A DNA stretch of 64,000 nt, from the NCBI GenBank assembly GCA_035379945.1, contig DAOSWG010000001.1, positions 99,156-163,155 on the forward strand, written 5' to 3'. The position numbers were made by a program, and so were the translations under genes. The notes under the pieces are model-generated. The model saw only the letters and a program-made list of their open reading frames with translations, ran no database searches and was not told the origin of the DNA. Below, piece after piece: positions 43,201-51,364 of the stretch; positions within the stretch are counted from its first letter, which is position 1; the number at the start of each line of letters is the position of its first letter. The stretch comes from JAAYZB01 sp035379945. Lineage in GTDB: Bacteria; Bacillota_I; Bacilli_A; Izemoplasmatales; Hujiaoplasmataceae.

Positions 43201-44613
43201 TCAGTTCAAAAAATGAATGGCTTCTTTGGCAAGGCCGAGATATGCTTCATGAATGATTTCGGATATGGTCGGATGCGCGAAAATAGTTTTCTTGATATCT
43301 TCCACCGAAAGGTTGTTGGTCATCGCCACATCCAGAGAAGCGATCAGATGTTCGGCATCGTTACCGAAAATCTGGGCTCCGTAGAGTTCGTTTCCTTCGC
43401 TTTTGGCCAGCAGTTTGATAAATCCGGCCTGACTATCGCTGATCAAGGCTTTTCCATTGGCGGAATAAGGTACCCGAACAACTCGATACTCGGTTCCTTC
43501 TGCCTGCAATTCAGCTTCGGATTTTCCGATAGTCGCAATCTGCGGCGATGTGAATATCACGCTCGGGACATGGGTATAATCCATTTTAGCATCTTTCCCG
43601 AGGATGTTTTCCACTGCTATCATTCCCTGGTGGCTAGCCACATGGGCCAGTTGCATTTTATTGTTTACGTCTCCGATGGCATAAATACTCTCGACGGATG
43701 TTTTCATCCGGTCGTCCACCGTTATTTCTCCGCGCTTTCCGATTTTAATAGAAGTGTTTTCCAAACCTAGCATGTTGGTTTCCGGTCCTCTTCCCACCGC
43801 TTCCAATACCAGATCGGCTTCGACCGAACGCATCTCGCCGTTCGTTTCAAAACAAACTAAGGCTTTTCCCGATTCGCTTTTTTTTACTTCGGTGACCTTG
43901 GCGCTTGTGGTGATATGAATATTCGACATCTTGGCATAACGAAGGAGACGCATAGACAAATCGCGGTCTACCATCGGTAAAATGCTAGGCAAAAATTCGA
44001 TTACTTCCACTTTCACCCCGCATCTTCCGTAAGCGAAAGCGAATTCCATTCCGATAATGCCGCCGCCGATAACCGTCAAGGTCTCCGGTAGTTTTGTATT
44101 TTTAAGCAATCCTTCGGAATCAAGATATATCTCCGGAGTTTCTATATTGATTGGAAGATGTTTCGTCTTAGATCCGGTGGCGATAATGATGTCTTTGGCT
44201 GAGAATACGGTCTCTGTATCTTCGCTTTTCACAAGGACACGGCTGTCATCCAAGAAACTTGCTGTCCCGTTTATCACTTTGACACCGTTTTTTTCAAGCA
44301 ATACGCCGATGCCGTCTGTAAGATTCTTGACAACGAAATCTTTTCTTGCCACGGCGTTTTCAAGATCGATCGTGACTTCTTTAGCAACTACTCCGTACTT
44401 TTCTCCCTCTTTTGCCTCGGTAAAAACATCGGCTGATTTTACCAGGCTTTTGGTCGGGATACATCCGACATTCAGACAGGTGCCGCCAAGAAAACGTTTC
44501 TCTATCAATGTGACATCCAATCCTTTTTTGGCCGCATAGATCGCCGAAACATATCCTCCCGGTCCGGCTCCGATTATCAAAAGATCAGTTTTTCTTGTTT
44601 CCAAAACAATCAT
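43201..44613 (-). CDS. lpdA: Dihydrolipoyl dehydrogenase
   Basis: A 470-residue FAD-dependent pyridine nucleotide-disulfide oxidoreductase. FAD-binding GAGPGGYVSA is followed by the redox-active disulfide GGTCLNVGCIPTKS, the NAD motif GGGIIGMEFA, and the C-terminal HAHPTISE-like region (here FAHPTISEIIHE) with the catalytic His-Glu pair. No E1/E2 genes or gcvH are adjacent, so its lipoyl partner is elsewhere. The ATG at 44613 touches its ribosome site; a TTG at 44604 has better spacing. It heads the redox operon. Confidence 0.93.
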   Translation of the reverse strand: MIVLETRKTDLLIIGAGPGGYVSAIYAAKKGLDVTLIEKRFLGGTCLNVGCIPTKSLVKSADVFTEAKEGEKYGVVAKEVTIDLENAVARKDFVVKNLTDGIGVLLEKNGVKVINGTASFLDDSRVLVKSEDTETVFSAKDIIIATGSKTKHLPINIETPEIYLDSEGLLKNTKLPETLTVIGGGIIGMEFAFAYGRCGVKVEVIEFLPSILPMVDRDLSMRLLRYAKMSNIHITTSAKVTEVKKSESGKALVCFETNGEMRSVEADLVLEAVGRGPETNMLGLENTSIKIGKRGEITVDDRMKTSVESIYAIGDVNNKMQLAHVASHQGMIAVENILGKDAKMDYTHVPSVIFTSPQIATIGKSEAELQAEGTEYRVVRVPYSANGKALISDSQAGFIKLLAKSEGNELYGAQIFGNDAEHLIASLDVAMTNNLSVEDIKKTIFAHPTISEIIHEAYLGLAKEAIHFLN

Positions 44614-44653
44614 CCCTTTTATATATTATTGAACGGTTATCCGTCTTTTAAAG

Positions 44654-44682
44654 ATTATACCACTTTGTCCGTCTGTTCGCAA
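44654..44682 (-). promoter_or_regulatory. Promoter for lpdA redox operon
   Basis: -35 TTGCGA (44682-44677), 17-base spacer, extended -10 TGGTATAAT (-10 at 44659-44654). Confidence 0.75.
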
Positions 44683-44772
44683 TCTCGATAGCCATTTCCC
44701 GAGCACCTTGATTGAATTATCAAGATTTATTTGCTAATATTTAAATAGAGGAAACAAAGGAGGTCTATGTAT

Positions 44773-45210
44773 ATGGACTATAAAGATATTAAATTTAAGT
44801 CCGGCGATAGCAACGAGTATTCACTTAACGATTTCCATGGAACGGGGCTCGTACTCTACTTCTATCCCAAGGACAATACTCCTGGTTGTACAACCGAAGC
44901 GATTCAATTTACTTCTCTTAAAGACGATTTCGCCAAAAAAGGGTATAAACTCGTCGGCGTGTCTCGCGACTCGGTCGCATCGCATTGTAATTTTACCGAA
45001 AAACACAATCTGGGAATCACGCTTTTGAGTGATCCCGACGGAATCCTTGCGGAAGCATTCGGAGTTTTAAAAGATAAAACAATGTTCGGACGACAATACA
45101 AAGGCATCGTCAGGAGCACCTTCATCATCAACAAAGAAGGCGACCTTATCAAAGAATACCGTAATGTGAGCCCTTTTGGACACGCAGTGAACGTCCTGGC
45201 TGATTTATAA
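44773..45210 (+). CDS. bcp: Bcp/PrxQ-type peroxiredoxin
   Basis: A 145-residue thioredoxin-dependent peroxidase. The peroxidatic Cys is in YPKDNTPGCTTEA. The Cys five residues later, typical of many BCPs, is absent (CTTEAIQF), so it may use a 1-Cys mechanism or the Cys in ASHCNF. The ATG at 44773 was chosen: AAGGAGG lies 9 bases before it, while the ATG at 44767 is too close. It is divergent from lpdA and followed by a terminator. Confidence 0.92.
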   Translation: MDYKDIKFKSGDSNEYSLNDFHGTGLVLYFYPKDNTPGCTTEAIQFTSLKDDFAKKGYKLVGVSRDSVASHCNFTEKHNLGITLLSDPDGILAEAFGVLKDKTMFGRQYKGIVRSTFIINKEGDLIKEYRNVSPFGHAVNVLADL

Positions 45211-45236
45211 AAGGCGGAAGTGATTCCGCTTTTCTT
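45211..45236 (+). terminator. Terminator of bcp
   Basis: Stem AAGGCGGAA / TTCCGCTTT (one G-U pair) with loop GTGA, followed by Ts. Confidence 0.85.
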
Positions 45237-45247
45237 TTGCATAATAA

Positions 45248-45274
45248 TTAGCACTCTATGCTTGACAGTGCTAA
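45248..45274 (+). promoter_or_regulatory. CIRCE operator, clpB
   Basis: TTAGCACTC-N9-CAGTGCTAA, one mismatch from consensus. It contains the clpB -35 box. Expected HrcA site. Confidence 0.95.
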
Positions 45275-45290
45275 CAAATGGTAATATAAT
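45262..45290 (+). promoter_or_regulatory. Promoter for clpB
   Basis: -35 TTGACA (45262-45267, inside CIRCE), 17-base spacer, -10 TATAAT (45285-45290). Confidence 0.88.
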
Positions 45291-45319
45291 ATTGTTGGTT
45301 TAAAAAAGGAAGTGATATC

Positions 45320-47446
45320 ATGAATAATCAAGAACCGGAAAGCTACCTTGACGATCCCAAGGTTTTGGATAAATTCGGACGTATCATCAATGAAGAAGTC
45401 AAAAGCGGAAAGATCGATCCCGTCATCGGCAGAGAAGACGAAATCCGCCGGATCATTAAAATTTTGAGTCGCAAGACAAAGAACAATCCCGTTCTGATCG
45501 GGGAACCCGGCGTCGGAAAGACCGCCATTGTCGAAGGTCTTGCCAGACGAATCGTCGACAAGGATGTCCCGCTTGGATTACAGAACAAATCAATCTATGA
45601 GTTGGATCTCGCCAGCCTTCTGGCTGGCGCCAAATATCGTGGCGAATTCGAAGAAAGACTGAAAGCCGTACTCAAAAAAATCAAAGATTCCAACGGCGAG
45701 ATAATTCTTTTCATCGACGAGATCCATATGATAGTGGGGGCCGGACGCACCGAAGGCGCGATGGATGCTTCTAACATGTTAAAACCGATGCTTGCCCGCG
45801 GAGAATTGCATTGCATCGGAGCCACCACACTCAACGAATACCGGAAATACATCGAAAAGGACAATGCTCTGGAAAGACGTTTTCAGAAAGTATTGATCGA
45901 CGAACCGACGGTCGAAGACACCATCAGCATTATCCGCGGTCTCAAAGACCGGTTTGAAGCCCATCACGGCGTCCATATCAGCGACAATGCAATTATTGCG
46001 GCCGCCACTCTTTCCAACCGTTACATCAGCGACCGGTTTTTACCGGACAAAGCCATCGATTTGATTGATGAAGCATGCGCCTCGATCCGGATGGAAATCG
46101 ATTCAATGCCGCAAGAACTCGACACAATCAAGCGAAAAATCATGCAACTGGAAATCGAAAAAAGAGCGCTTGAAAAAGAATCCGATGCCTTAAGTAAGGA
46201 CCGACTTGTCAAACTGGAAAGCGAACTTGCCAAAGAACGCCGCTCGGAAGACGAGATCACTAAGGAATGGGAAAAGGAAAAACACGAATTACAAAAAGTC
46301 AAGGAAATGAAAGCCAAACTGGAAAACTATAAAAGCGAACTTCAAAACGCTCTCAATCAAAGCGATTATTCGAAAGCCGCTGAACTCCAGTACAGCAAAA
46401 TTCCCGAACTGGAGAAAAAAATCGAGGAAGCCAAATCGACCGATGCAAACAAAATGATCAGCGAAGTCGTCACCGAAGAAGACATTGCCGCGATCGTGGC
46501 CAACTGGACAAAGATCCCGGTAGCCAAATTGCTTCAGGGCGACCGAGATAAGCTTCTTCATCTCGACGAAGCCCTGAAGCAAAGGGTAATCGGACAAGAC
46601 GAAGCGATATCGCTGATCTCCGATGCAATCATCAGACAGAGAGCGGGTGTGAGAAACGAAAACCGGCCAATCGGATCATTCATGTTCCTCGGCCCGACCG
46701 GAGTCGGGAAAACCGAAGTGGCTAAAGCGCTTGCCGAACAATTATTTTCAAGCGAGAACCATATTGTCAGAATCGACATGAGCGAATATATGGAATCATT
46801 CTCGGTCTCCCGCCTAATCGGGGCCCCTCCGGGATACGTCGGTTACGATGAAGGCGGCCAGCTTACCGAAGCCATCAGACGCAAACCGTACTCGATCGTG
46901 CTGTTCGACGAGTTCGAAAAAGCCAATCCTGAAGTTTTCAACATTCTTCTGCAAATTCTGGACGACGGCCGTTTGACCGACAATCAAGGAAGAACCGTTG
47001 ATTTCAAGAACACGATCATTATCATGACATCCAATCTCGGCAGCGAATATTTGATTCGAGGCGACCAGTCCGGCAAGGACAAGGTCATGGATCTCGTGAA
47101 ACATTCTTTCAAACCGGAATTCATCAACCGGATAGACGAAATCGTCATATTCAACCCGCTTTCTTACGATGTTCAGGTAAAAATCGTCGACAAAATGCTA
47201 CAAGAGTTATCCTTGCGTCTCAAGGAAGAAAATATCTACGTCGGTTTCGACAGTTCAGTGAACAAAAGCGTAATCGACCAGGCTTACGATCCGGAGTACG
47301 GTGCCCGCCCATTGAAGCGTTATATCCAGCGCTATGTCGAAACCGCGATCGCCAAATCGATCATTTCTGACTTGATTGTCCCGGGAAAAAATTATTTACT
47401 GCTATATGACAAAGATACCGGATATGAACTGAAACCTGCACAATAA
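45320..47446 (+). CDS. clpB: ClpB disaggregase lacking the N-terminal Clp_N domain
   Basis: A 708-residue AAA+ chaperone that pulls proteins out of aggregates with DnaK. It starts about where NBD1 begins, so the roughly 150-residue N-domain of full-length ClpB is missing, as in some Mollicutes. NBD1 Walker A is GEPGVGKT (61-68) with LFIDEIHM. The long coiled M-domain (about 270-385) is ClpB-like rather than ClpC-like. NBD2 Walker A is GPTGVGKT with VLFDEFEKA and NRIDEIV. No ClpP-binding loop is evident. ATG with AAAGGAAGTG upstream. Single gene under CIRCE control. Confidence 0.93.
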   Translation: MNNQEPESYLDDPKVLDKFGRIINEEVKSGKIDPVIGREDEIRRIIKILSRKTKNNPVLIGEPGVGKTAIVEGLARRIVDKDVPLGLQNKSIYELDLASLLAGAKYRGEFEERLKAVLKKIKDSNGEIILFIDEIHMIVGAGRTEGAMDASNMLKPMLARGELHCIGATTLNEYRKYIEKDNALERRFQKVLIDEPTVEDTISIIRGLKDRFEAHHGVHISDNAIIAAATLSNRYISDRFLPDKAIDLIDEACASIRMEIDSMPQELDTIKRKIMQLEIEKRALEKESDALSKDRLVKLESELAKERRSEDEITKEWEKEKHELQKVKEMKAKLENYKSELQNALNQSDYSKAAELQYSKIPELEKKIEEAKSTDANKMISEVVTEEDIAAIVANWTKIPVAKLLQGDRDKLLHLDEALKQRVIGQDEAISLISDAIIRQRAGVRNENRPIGSFMFLGPTGVGKTEVAKALAEQLFSSENHIVRIDMSEYMESFSVSRLIGAPPGYVGYDEGGQLTEAIRRKPYSIVLFDEFEKANPEVFNILLQILDDGRLTDNQGRTVDFKNTIIIMTSNLGSEYLIRGDQSGKDKVMDLVKHSFKPEFINRIDEIVIFNPLSYDVQVKIVDKMLQELSLRLKEENIYVGFDSSVNKSVIDQAYDPEYGARPLKRYIQRYVETAIAKSIISDLIVPGKNYLLLYDKDTGYELKPAQ

Positions 47447-47465
47447 TCAAAAAAGAATAAACAAA

Positions 47466-47502
47466 TAAAAAAGGTTTTCTTCCCAAGGGAGAAAGCCTTT
47501 TT
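47466..47502. terminator. Bidirectional terminator between clpB and the PAS-GGDEF-HD-GYP gene
   Basis: Imperfect stem AAAGG-T-TTTCT-T-CCC / GGG-A-GAAA-G-CCTTT with a 2-base apex, A-rich on the left and T-rich on the right. Confidence 0.8.
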
Positions 47503-47507
47503 GTTTA

Positions 47508-49484
47508 TCATTGGTTAATTACCTTTTCCACGAAAATCCTCGCCAGTTCGGGATCGAATTGTTTTCCGGCGCCTTCCAGGATTTCCCGTCTGGCAACTTC
47601 CTTGCCTAAAGCCTTTCGGTAAGGCCAGTCCTGAATCATGGCCGAATATGCTTCGCATATGGCGATGATCCGCGACCGGAATGGAATTGCTTCTTCTTTC
47701 AAACCTTTCGGATACCCGTGTCCATCCCATCTTTCGTGATGCGATAAAACATCCAGGGCGATCCGGTTGTATCCTACGGCCGAGAAAAGAATCCGATATC
47801 CGATCTCCGGATGCTGTCTGATTCTGATAATCTCCGTTTCTTCTAACTTTCCGTTTTTCTTTAGAAGCTCATGCCCGATGGCGATCTTGCCGATATCGTG
47901 AACTTCCGCCAATGTTCCGATCGCAGCCACTTCTGTTTCGGATAGTCCGCATTCCTTCGCCAATTTTGTGGCAAATTCCGTAACCATTCTGGCATGACTT
48001 TCTTCCTGAGGATATTCGTTGAACAGATTCTCTCGGATCAGCTCGATAACATTCATATGATATTCGCTCGAATTGATCAGTTTCTGATTATACATCAGCA
48101 TCTCGGCATCTTTATATACTTCGAAAATCGATTCCTGAGGGTTCTTTTTGGCAGCGATTCCGAACGACACTGAACAGGGCAATCCGCCGATCGAATCCTT
48201 CATCAAAGCATCTTTGACCTCTTCCGCCGCTTTTCTGGTTTTTTCGCAATCGCAATTTGTGATCAGTATGACGAACTCGTCGCCGCCTACCCTGAAAATC
48301 AGATCGGTAAAGTTAAAAGTGCTTTTAATGACATTGGCGACTTTTTTCAAAAGGTTGTCGCCTTGAAGATGTCCGAAAGCGTCATTGGTGGTTTTAAGGG
48401 CATCGACATCGGCCATTACAATGGAAATGGGCAGATTTTCCTCGGTATCCTTTTCGCGAAGCACTTCTTCGAATTTTCTCCTATTGTAGATCCCCGTCAG
48501 AATGTCGCAATAGCTCAGATGCTCGATCTCCATTTCTTTTTCTTTACGGGCGGTGATATCCTGATTGATCCCATACATCGTTTCTGGCTTTCCTTCGGCA
48601 TCGAATATGATTGTTTTACCCTTGTCGGAAATCCATACGTAGTGTCCGTCTTTATGTCGCATTCTCAGCTCGGAATTGTAAAACGGTTCTTTCCCGCAAA
48701 GATGTAGATCGATTTTCTTCTTGGATGAAACAAGATCATCCGGGTGAACCAATTTCTCCCACTTTCTGATATTGTAATCGCTGGTTTCTTCGCGGCTGTA
48801 CCCAAGCATATCGAGCCACTTCTGATTCACGGATATCTTGCCGGATTTCACATCCAATTCCCATGTTGCGGTATTGGTAGCCTCGATGATATTGTCGTAT
48901 CGGTTTTTTTCAAGCATCATGGTACGTTCAGAATCCTGCGCTGTTTCTCTTTCGAAAATGAAGCTGCAGATTTGCAAGGGTTTATCGTTACTGATTGCCG
49001 AAAACACTTCCGCATAGAATATTGTGCCGTCTAGTCTCATCAAATCGAATCCGGTTCGTGGTTTGCTATGCATATTATTTTTCACATTGTCCACTTGTTC
49101 TCGGTATACAGATACGTATTTTGGAGCGATCAATTCGGTCACTTTTCTGCCGACAAGCGCTTCTTCCGATCCGCAGCGGAACAATTTGACGGCCGCGTCA
49201 TTCGCAAATTGAATCAAATCGTCCGAATAAGCTATCATGGGATCACGAAAATCCTTCATAGAAAAAAGCGGAGTGTAATATTTGCGGAATTTAGGCATTT
49301 TTCTTGTTCCGTTTTCATTTATACTCTTGTTTTTCCCAATAGTCAAATAAGCAGCAAAACATACAAAAAAAGTGCCTGCAGCTATAAACAGACTATTGCT
49401 CACAAATATGAATCTGAAAGCGTTAGTAAAAGTCATAATCGGCATACCATCCCGAGTGTCATTGCCGGAAAACGCCTGTATCAT
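47508..49484 (-). CDS. PAS-PAS-GGDEF-HD-GYP c-di-GMP turnover protein
   Basis: A 658-residue membrane protein: one segment near 25-48, PAS domains at about 80-180 and 195-315, a diguanylate cyclase domain with intact RVGGDEFVIL (GGDEF at 400-404), and an HD-GYP phosphodiesterase domain with HDIGK (529-533), HHERWDGHGYP (582-592). Both catalytic sites look complete, so it may make and degrade c-di-GMP depending on the PAS signal. The start is uncertain: ATGs at 49484, 49445 and 49436 all have weak ribosome sites. It lies 29 bases after the ECF S-component gene with no terminator between, so the upstream cobalamin riboswitch may govern it. Confidence 0.92.
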   Translation of the reverse strand: MIQAFSGNDTRDGMPIMTFTNAFRFIFVSNSLFIAAGTFFVCFAAYLTIGKNKSINENGTRKMPKFRKYYTPLFSMKDFRDPMIAYSDDLIQFANDAAVKLFRCGSEEALVGRKVTELIAPKYVSVYREQVDNVKNNMHSKPRTGFDLMRLDGTIFYAEVFSAISNDKPLQICSFIFERETAQDSERTMMLEKNRYDNIIEATNTATWELDVKSGKISVNQKWLDMLGYSREETSDYNIRKWEKLVHPDDLVSSKKKIDLHLCGKEPFYNSELRMRHKDGHYVWISDKGKTIIFDAEGKPETMYGINQDITARKEKEMEIEHLSYCDILTGIYNRRKFEEVLREKDTEENLPISIVMADVDALKTTNDAFGHLQGDNLLKKVANVIKSTFNFTDLIFRVGGDEFVILITNCDCEKTRKAAEEVKDALMKDSIGGLPCSVSFGIAAKKNPQESIFEVYKDAEMLMYNQKLINSSEYHMNVIELIRENLFNEYPQEESHARMVTEFATKLAKECGLSETEVAAIGTLAEVHDIGKIAIGHELLKKNGKLEETEIIRIRQHPEIGYRILFSAVGYNRIALDVLSHHERWDGHGYPKGLKEEAIPFRSRIIAICEAYSAMIQDWPYRKALGKEVARREILEGAGKQFDPELARIFVEKVINQ

Positions 49485-49513
49485 GCGATTCCATTAGATA
49501 TGACTATATTTTA

Positions 49514-50074
49514 TTAACCGCTTTTTGCCGTCCATCCCGACAATAACTTTTCTAGCAGGGCAACGAGCGTTCGATAAAGCAAAAGAACTGTGAAATAATT
49601 GCATACCGCCATCACAATTTCAAATTCTAGATCTGCCAGGAAATACGGCCATAAAATGTCGACTCCCTGCAAAATCATCTGGGTTGGAAAATAAAACCAA
49701 CCATAGATGAATCCGAAAGCAAAAGCGAAAATGAGAATGACAAAGAACGATTTTTTGGCGATCAGTTTGCCTATAACAACAAAAAAAAGCCAAGCAAACA
49801 GCATCGGTATCGTATAAAGCAAACTGAACGATCCCATGATGAGATTATCTATGAAAACATAGGAAACCACCAGCGTGCATAGCAAGGACCAAGGCAAAAT
49901 TGCAGCATATACAAGCAACAACACGGCGGTGAACTGAATATTCGGAAGAAGGACCAGGTATTCTTCCTGTACAACCAAGATGGCGAGTAAGATGGCTGTC
50001 AATATGATATATCTTAGCCTGGTCCTTCCAAGATAATGTAAACTATTCAAGCTTGAATTGGTAACAGTACCCAT
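49514..50074 (-). CDS. ECF transporter S component, probably for cobalamin or a precursor
   Basis: A 186-residue integral membrane protein with about six segments and short loops, the size and shape of an energy-coupling factor S component. The pattern YIILTAILLAILVVQE followed by NIQFTAVLLLVYAAIL is like the N-terminal half of S components (QueT/CbrT type). A cobalamin riboswitch precedes the operon, so B12 or a corrinoid is the likely substrate by inference. The shared ECF ATPases and T protein are not in the window. The ATG at 50074 overlaps the DUF4430 gene by 32 bases and lacks a good ribosome site; a later start is possible. Confidence 0.72.
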   Translation of the reverse strand: MGTVTNSSLNSLHYLGRTRLRYIILTAILLAILVVQEEYLVLLPNIQFTAVLLLVYAAILPWSLLCTLVVSYVFIDNLIMGSFSLLYTIPMLFAWLFFVVIGKLIAKKSFFVILIFAFAFGFIYGWFYFPTQMILQGVDILWPYFLADLEFEIVMAVCNYFTVLLLYRTLVALLEKLLSGWTAKSG

Positions 50075-50462
50075 CGGTAATCGGCGTATCGTCTATTCCA
50101 GTCATGGAATACTGCCCGTTGATATAAAACGAAATGTAGTAAGTATCGTCCGTATAAGCATCCAAATCGCCGATTCCCACTATATAATGGCCAAATGTGT
50201 ATTCATACGAACATGTGTCGTCGGGATTTCCATCCGCATCATTACAGTAAACGGTGTAGTTTTCCTGTAATAACCCGAGTAGAGTGTCGCTTTCTTCATA
50301 AGCGATGGTTTTTTGACTGATAAGTCCATCGTTTGCATCGTAAAGTTCAAAAGTGATGGTTCCGGTTAGAGTGTCGGTACCTGAAGTCGTAACATTGCCG
50401 CAAGCCAAAAACGCCGGTAGCAAAATCAAGGCCAGCATGATACCCAGTGCTTTTCTTTTCAT
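50043..50462 (-). CDS. DUF4430 lipoprotein (transcobalamin-like domain)
   Basis: A 139-residue secreted protein with a lipoprotein signal (MKRKALGIMLALILLPAFLAC, lipobox at Cys21). The mature part has the pattern of the DUF4430/transcobalamin C-terminal-like domain: TLLGLLQENYTVYC, then FGHYIVGIGDLDAY and YYISFYINGQYS, ending near TDGYCYQFKLE. In other genomes this domain is often encoded beside corrinoid uptake genes. The start is the ATG at 50462, with AAGGGG 7 bases upstream; the longer frame would run through the riboswitch. It may capture corrinoid outside the cell for the S component. DUF4430 assignment is by pattern only. Confidence 0.78.
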   Translation of the reverse strand: MKRKALGIMLALILLPAFLACGNVTTSGTDTLTGTITFELYDANDGLISQKTIAYEESDTLLGLLQENYTVYCNDADGNPDDTCSYEYTFGHYIVGIGDLDAYTDDTYYISFYINGQYSMTGIDDTPITDGYCYQFKLE

Positions 50463-50492
50463 TTCCTTACCCCTTATTAGATTGTATTGACG

Positions 50493-50618
50493 AACAGGTA
50501 GGTCTCCCGACTTCGCTTGCCGTCCGATCCATCCTTCTCGCCTAAGCAATGGTTCATTGGATCCGAAAAGCTTCACGGTTGCTGGCACAGTCCAAGATTT
50601 TCACTTGTGTTCCCTGTT
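50493..50618 (-). ncRNA. Cobalamin riboswitch
   Basis: On the minus strand the conserved core can be read in order: AACAGGGAAC (P1 side and start), AAGTGAAAATCTTGGACTGT, GCCAGCAACCGTGA, then after a variable region the B12-box-like GGGAGACCTACC and CCTGTT, which closes P1 with AACAGG (50618-50613 with 50498-50493). No terminator lies between it and the DUF4430 gene, so control is probably at translation start (GGGGTAAGG site). Confidence 0.92.
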
Positions 50619-50641
50619 ATACACCTTGTTCATCATCAATG

Positions 50642-50650
50642 ATTATATCA
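50642..50650 (-). promoter_or_regulatory. Extended -10 promoter for the riboswitch operon
   Basis: Minus strand TGATATAAT, a perfect extended -10, 24 bases before the riboswitch core. The -35 is poor. Confidence 0.65.
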
Positions 50651-50713
50651 CTTTTACGGCAGTTAATCACAAGATTTCGCGAAATTTGCGAATATACATT
50701 CAAATGGATTCAT

Positions 50714-50737
50714 AAAAAAAACCTGTTTACCAGGTTT
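50714..50737 (-). terminator. Terminator after the CAT-like gene
   Basis: Stem AAACCTG / CAGGTTT with a 5-base loop and a T-run on the minus strand. Confidence 0.88.
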
Positions 50738-51360
50738 CATATTTTTTCAGCATACGTTTTCAGATTGCTGATGAATCTGTAGATATGAATTCCATCACAT
50801 AAAGCGTGGTGGGCGGATACGGAAATATGTATCATGGCTTTGCCGTCAATCATACGATATTTATCCCATGATATACGGGGAAACGAATCAGGATGCTTCG
50901 TATCGCTGGGATGTGTAAGGGATGTGAATGAGAACCAGGGCAGAGAGGAAATGTAGACGATATCATCCTTTCCTTCGACATCATCCAGACTTTTCCGGAT
51001 TTTCGCCGCTTCGATATCTTTTTGAACCTTGAAGACGAATTGAGCGAGACTGTCACAATAGTCAGTTGTCACGAAGTAAAAAAGATCGTCATCAGACAAT
51101 ACGGTGTAAGACGGGCTTACAATATCGTGCAGGATAACTCCGTCCGGTCTTATCCGATAACGAAATTCCGGGATTTGGTTAAGAGAAGTCATCACTGCAT
51201 GCAACATAACGGCAAAAAATGATGTTTTGCTTGTTTTTGAAAAATCGACAAGGGGCGTCACGTCTGCTTCAAAAGTGATTCCGAAATGGGGCTGATCGCT
51301 ATCTTTGAAAAGCATGAAGTGTTTCTTCCTTGGCCAGGTATCCAAATCGATTTTGATCAC
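50737..51360 (-). CDS. Chloramphenicol acetyltransferase-like protein (type A fold)
   Basis: A 207-residue trimeric-type CAT fold protein. The catalytic motif is SAHHALCDGIH (His185 and Asp189), and YISSLPWFSFTSLTHP matches the conserved CAT substrate-side region. The family acetylates chloramphenicol with acetyl-CoA, but many chromosomal members have unknown substrates. The start is GTG at 51360 with GAAGGA 7 bases upstream, 4 bases after the aldo/keto reductase stop, so the two are cotranscribed. No sign of recent transfer such as an IS element is seen. Confidence 0.85.
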   Translation of the reverse strand: MIKIDLDTWPRKKHFMLFKDSDQPHFGITFEADVTPLVDFSKTSKTSFFAVMLHAVMTSLNQIPEFRYRIRPDGVILHDIVSPSYTVLSDDDLFYFVTTDYCDSLAQFVFKVQKDIEAAKIRKSLDDVEGKDDIVYISSLPWFSFTSLTHPSDTKHPDSFPRISWDKYRMIDGKAMIHISVSAHHALCDGIHIYRFISNLKTYAEKI

Positions 51361-51364
51361 GACA

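Noticed and set aside
50463..50588. N-terminal extension of the DUF4430 lipoprotein
   Set aside because: It would translate the cobalamin riboswitch; the lipoprotein signal and ribosome site fix the start at 50462.
50737..51360. Horizontally acquired resistance cassette
   Set aside because: No mobile element, flanking repeat or obvious composition shift; the gene forms an operon with an ordinary reductase.
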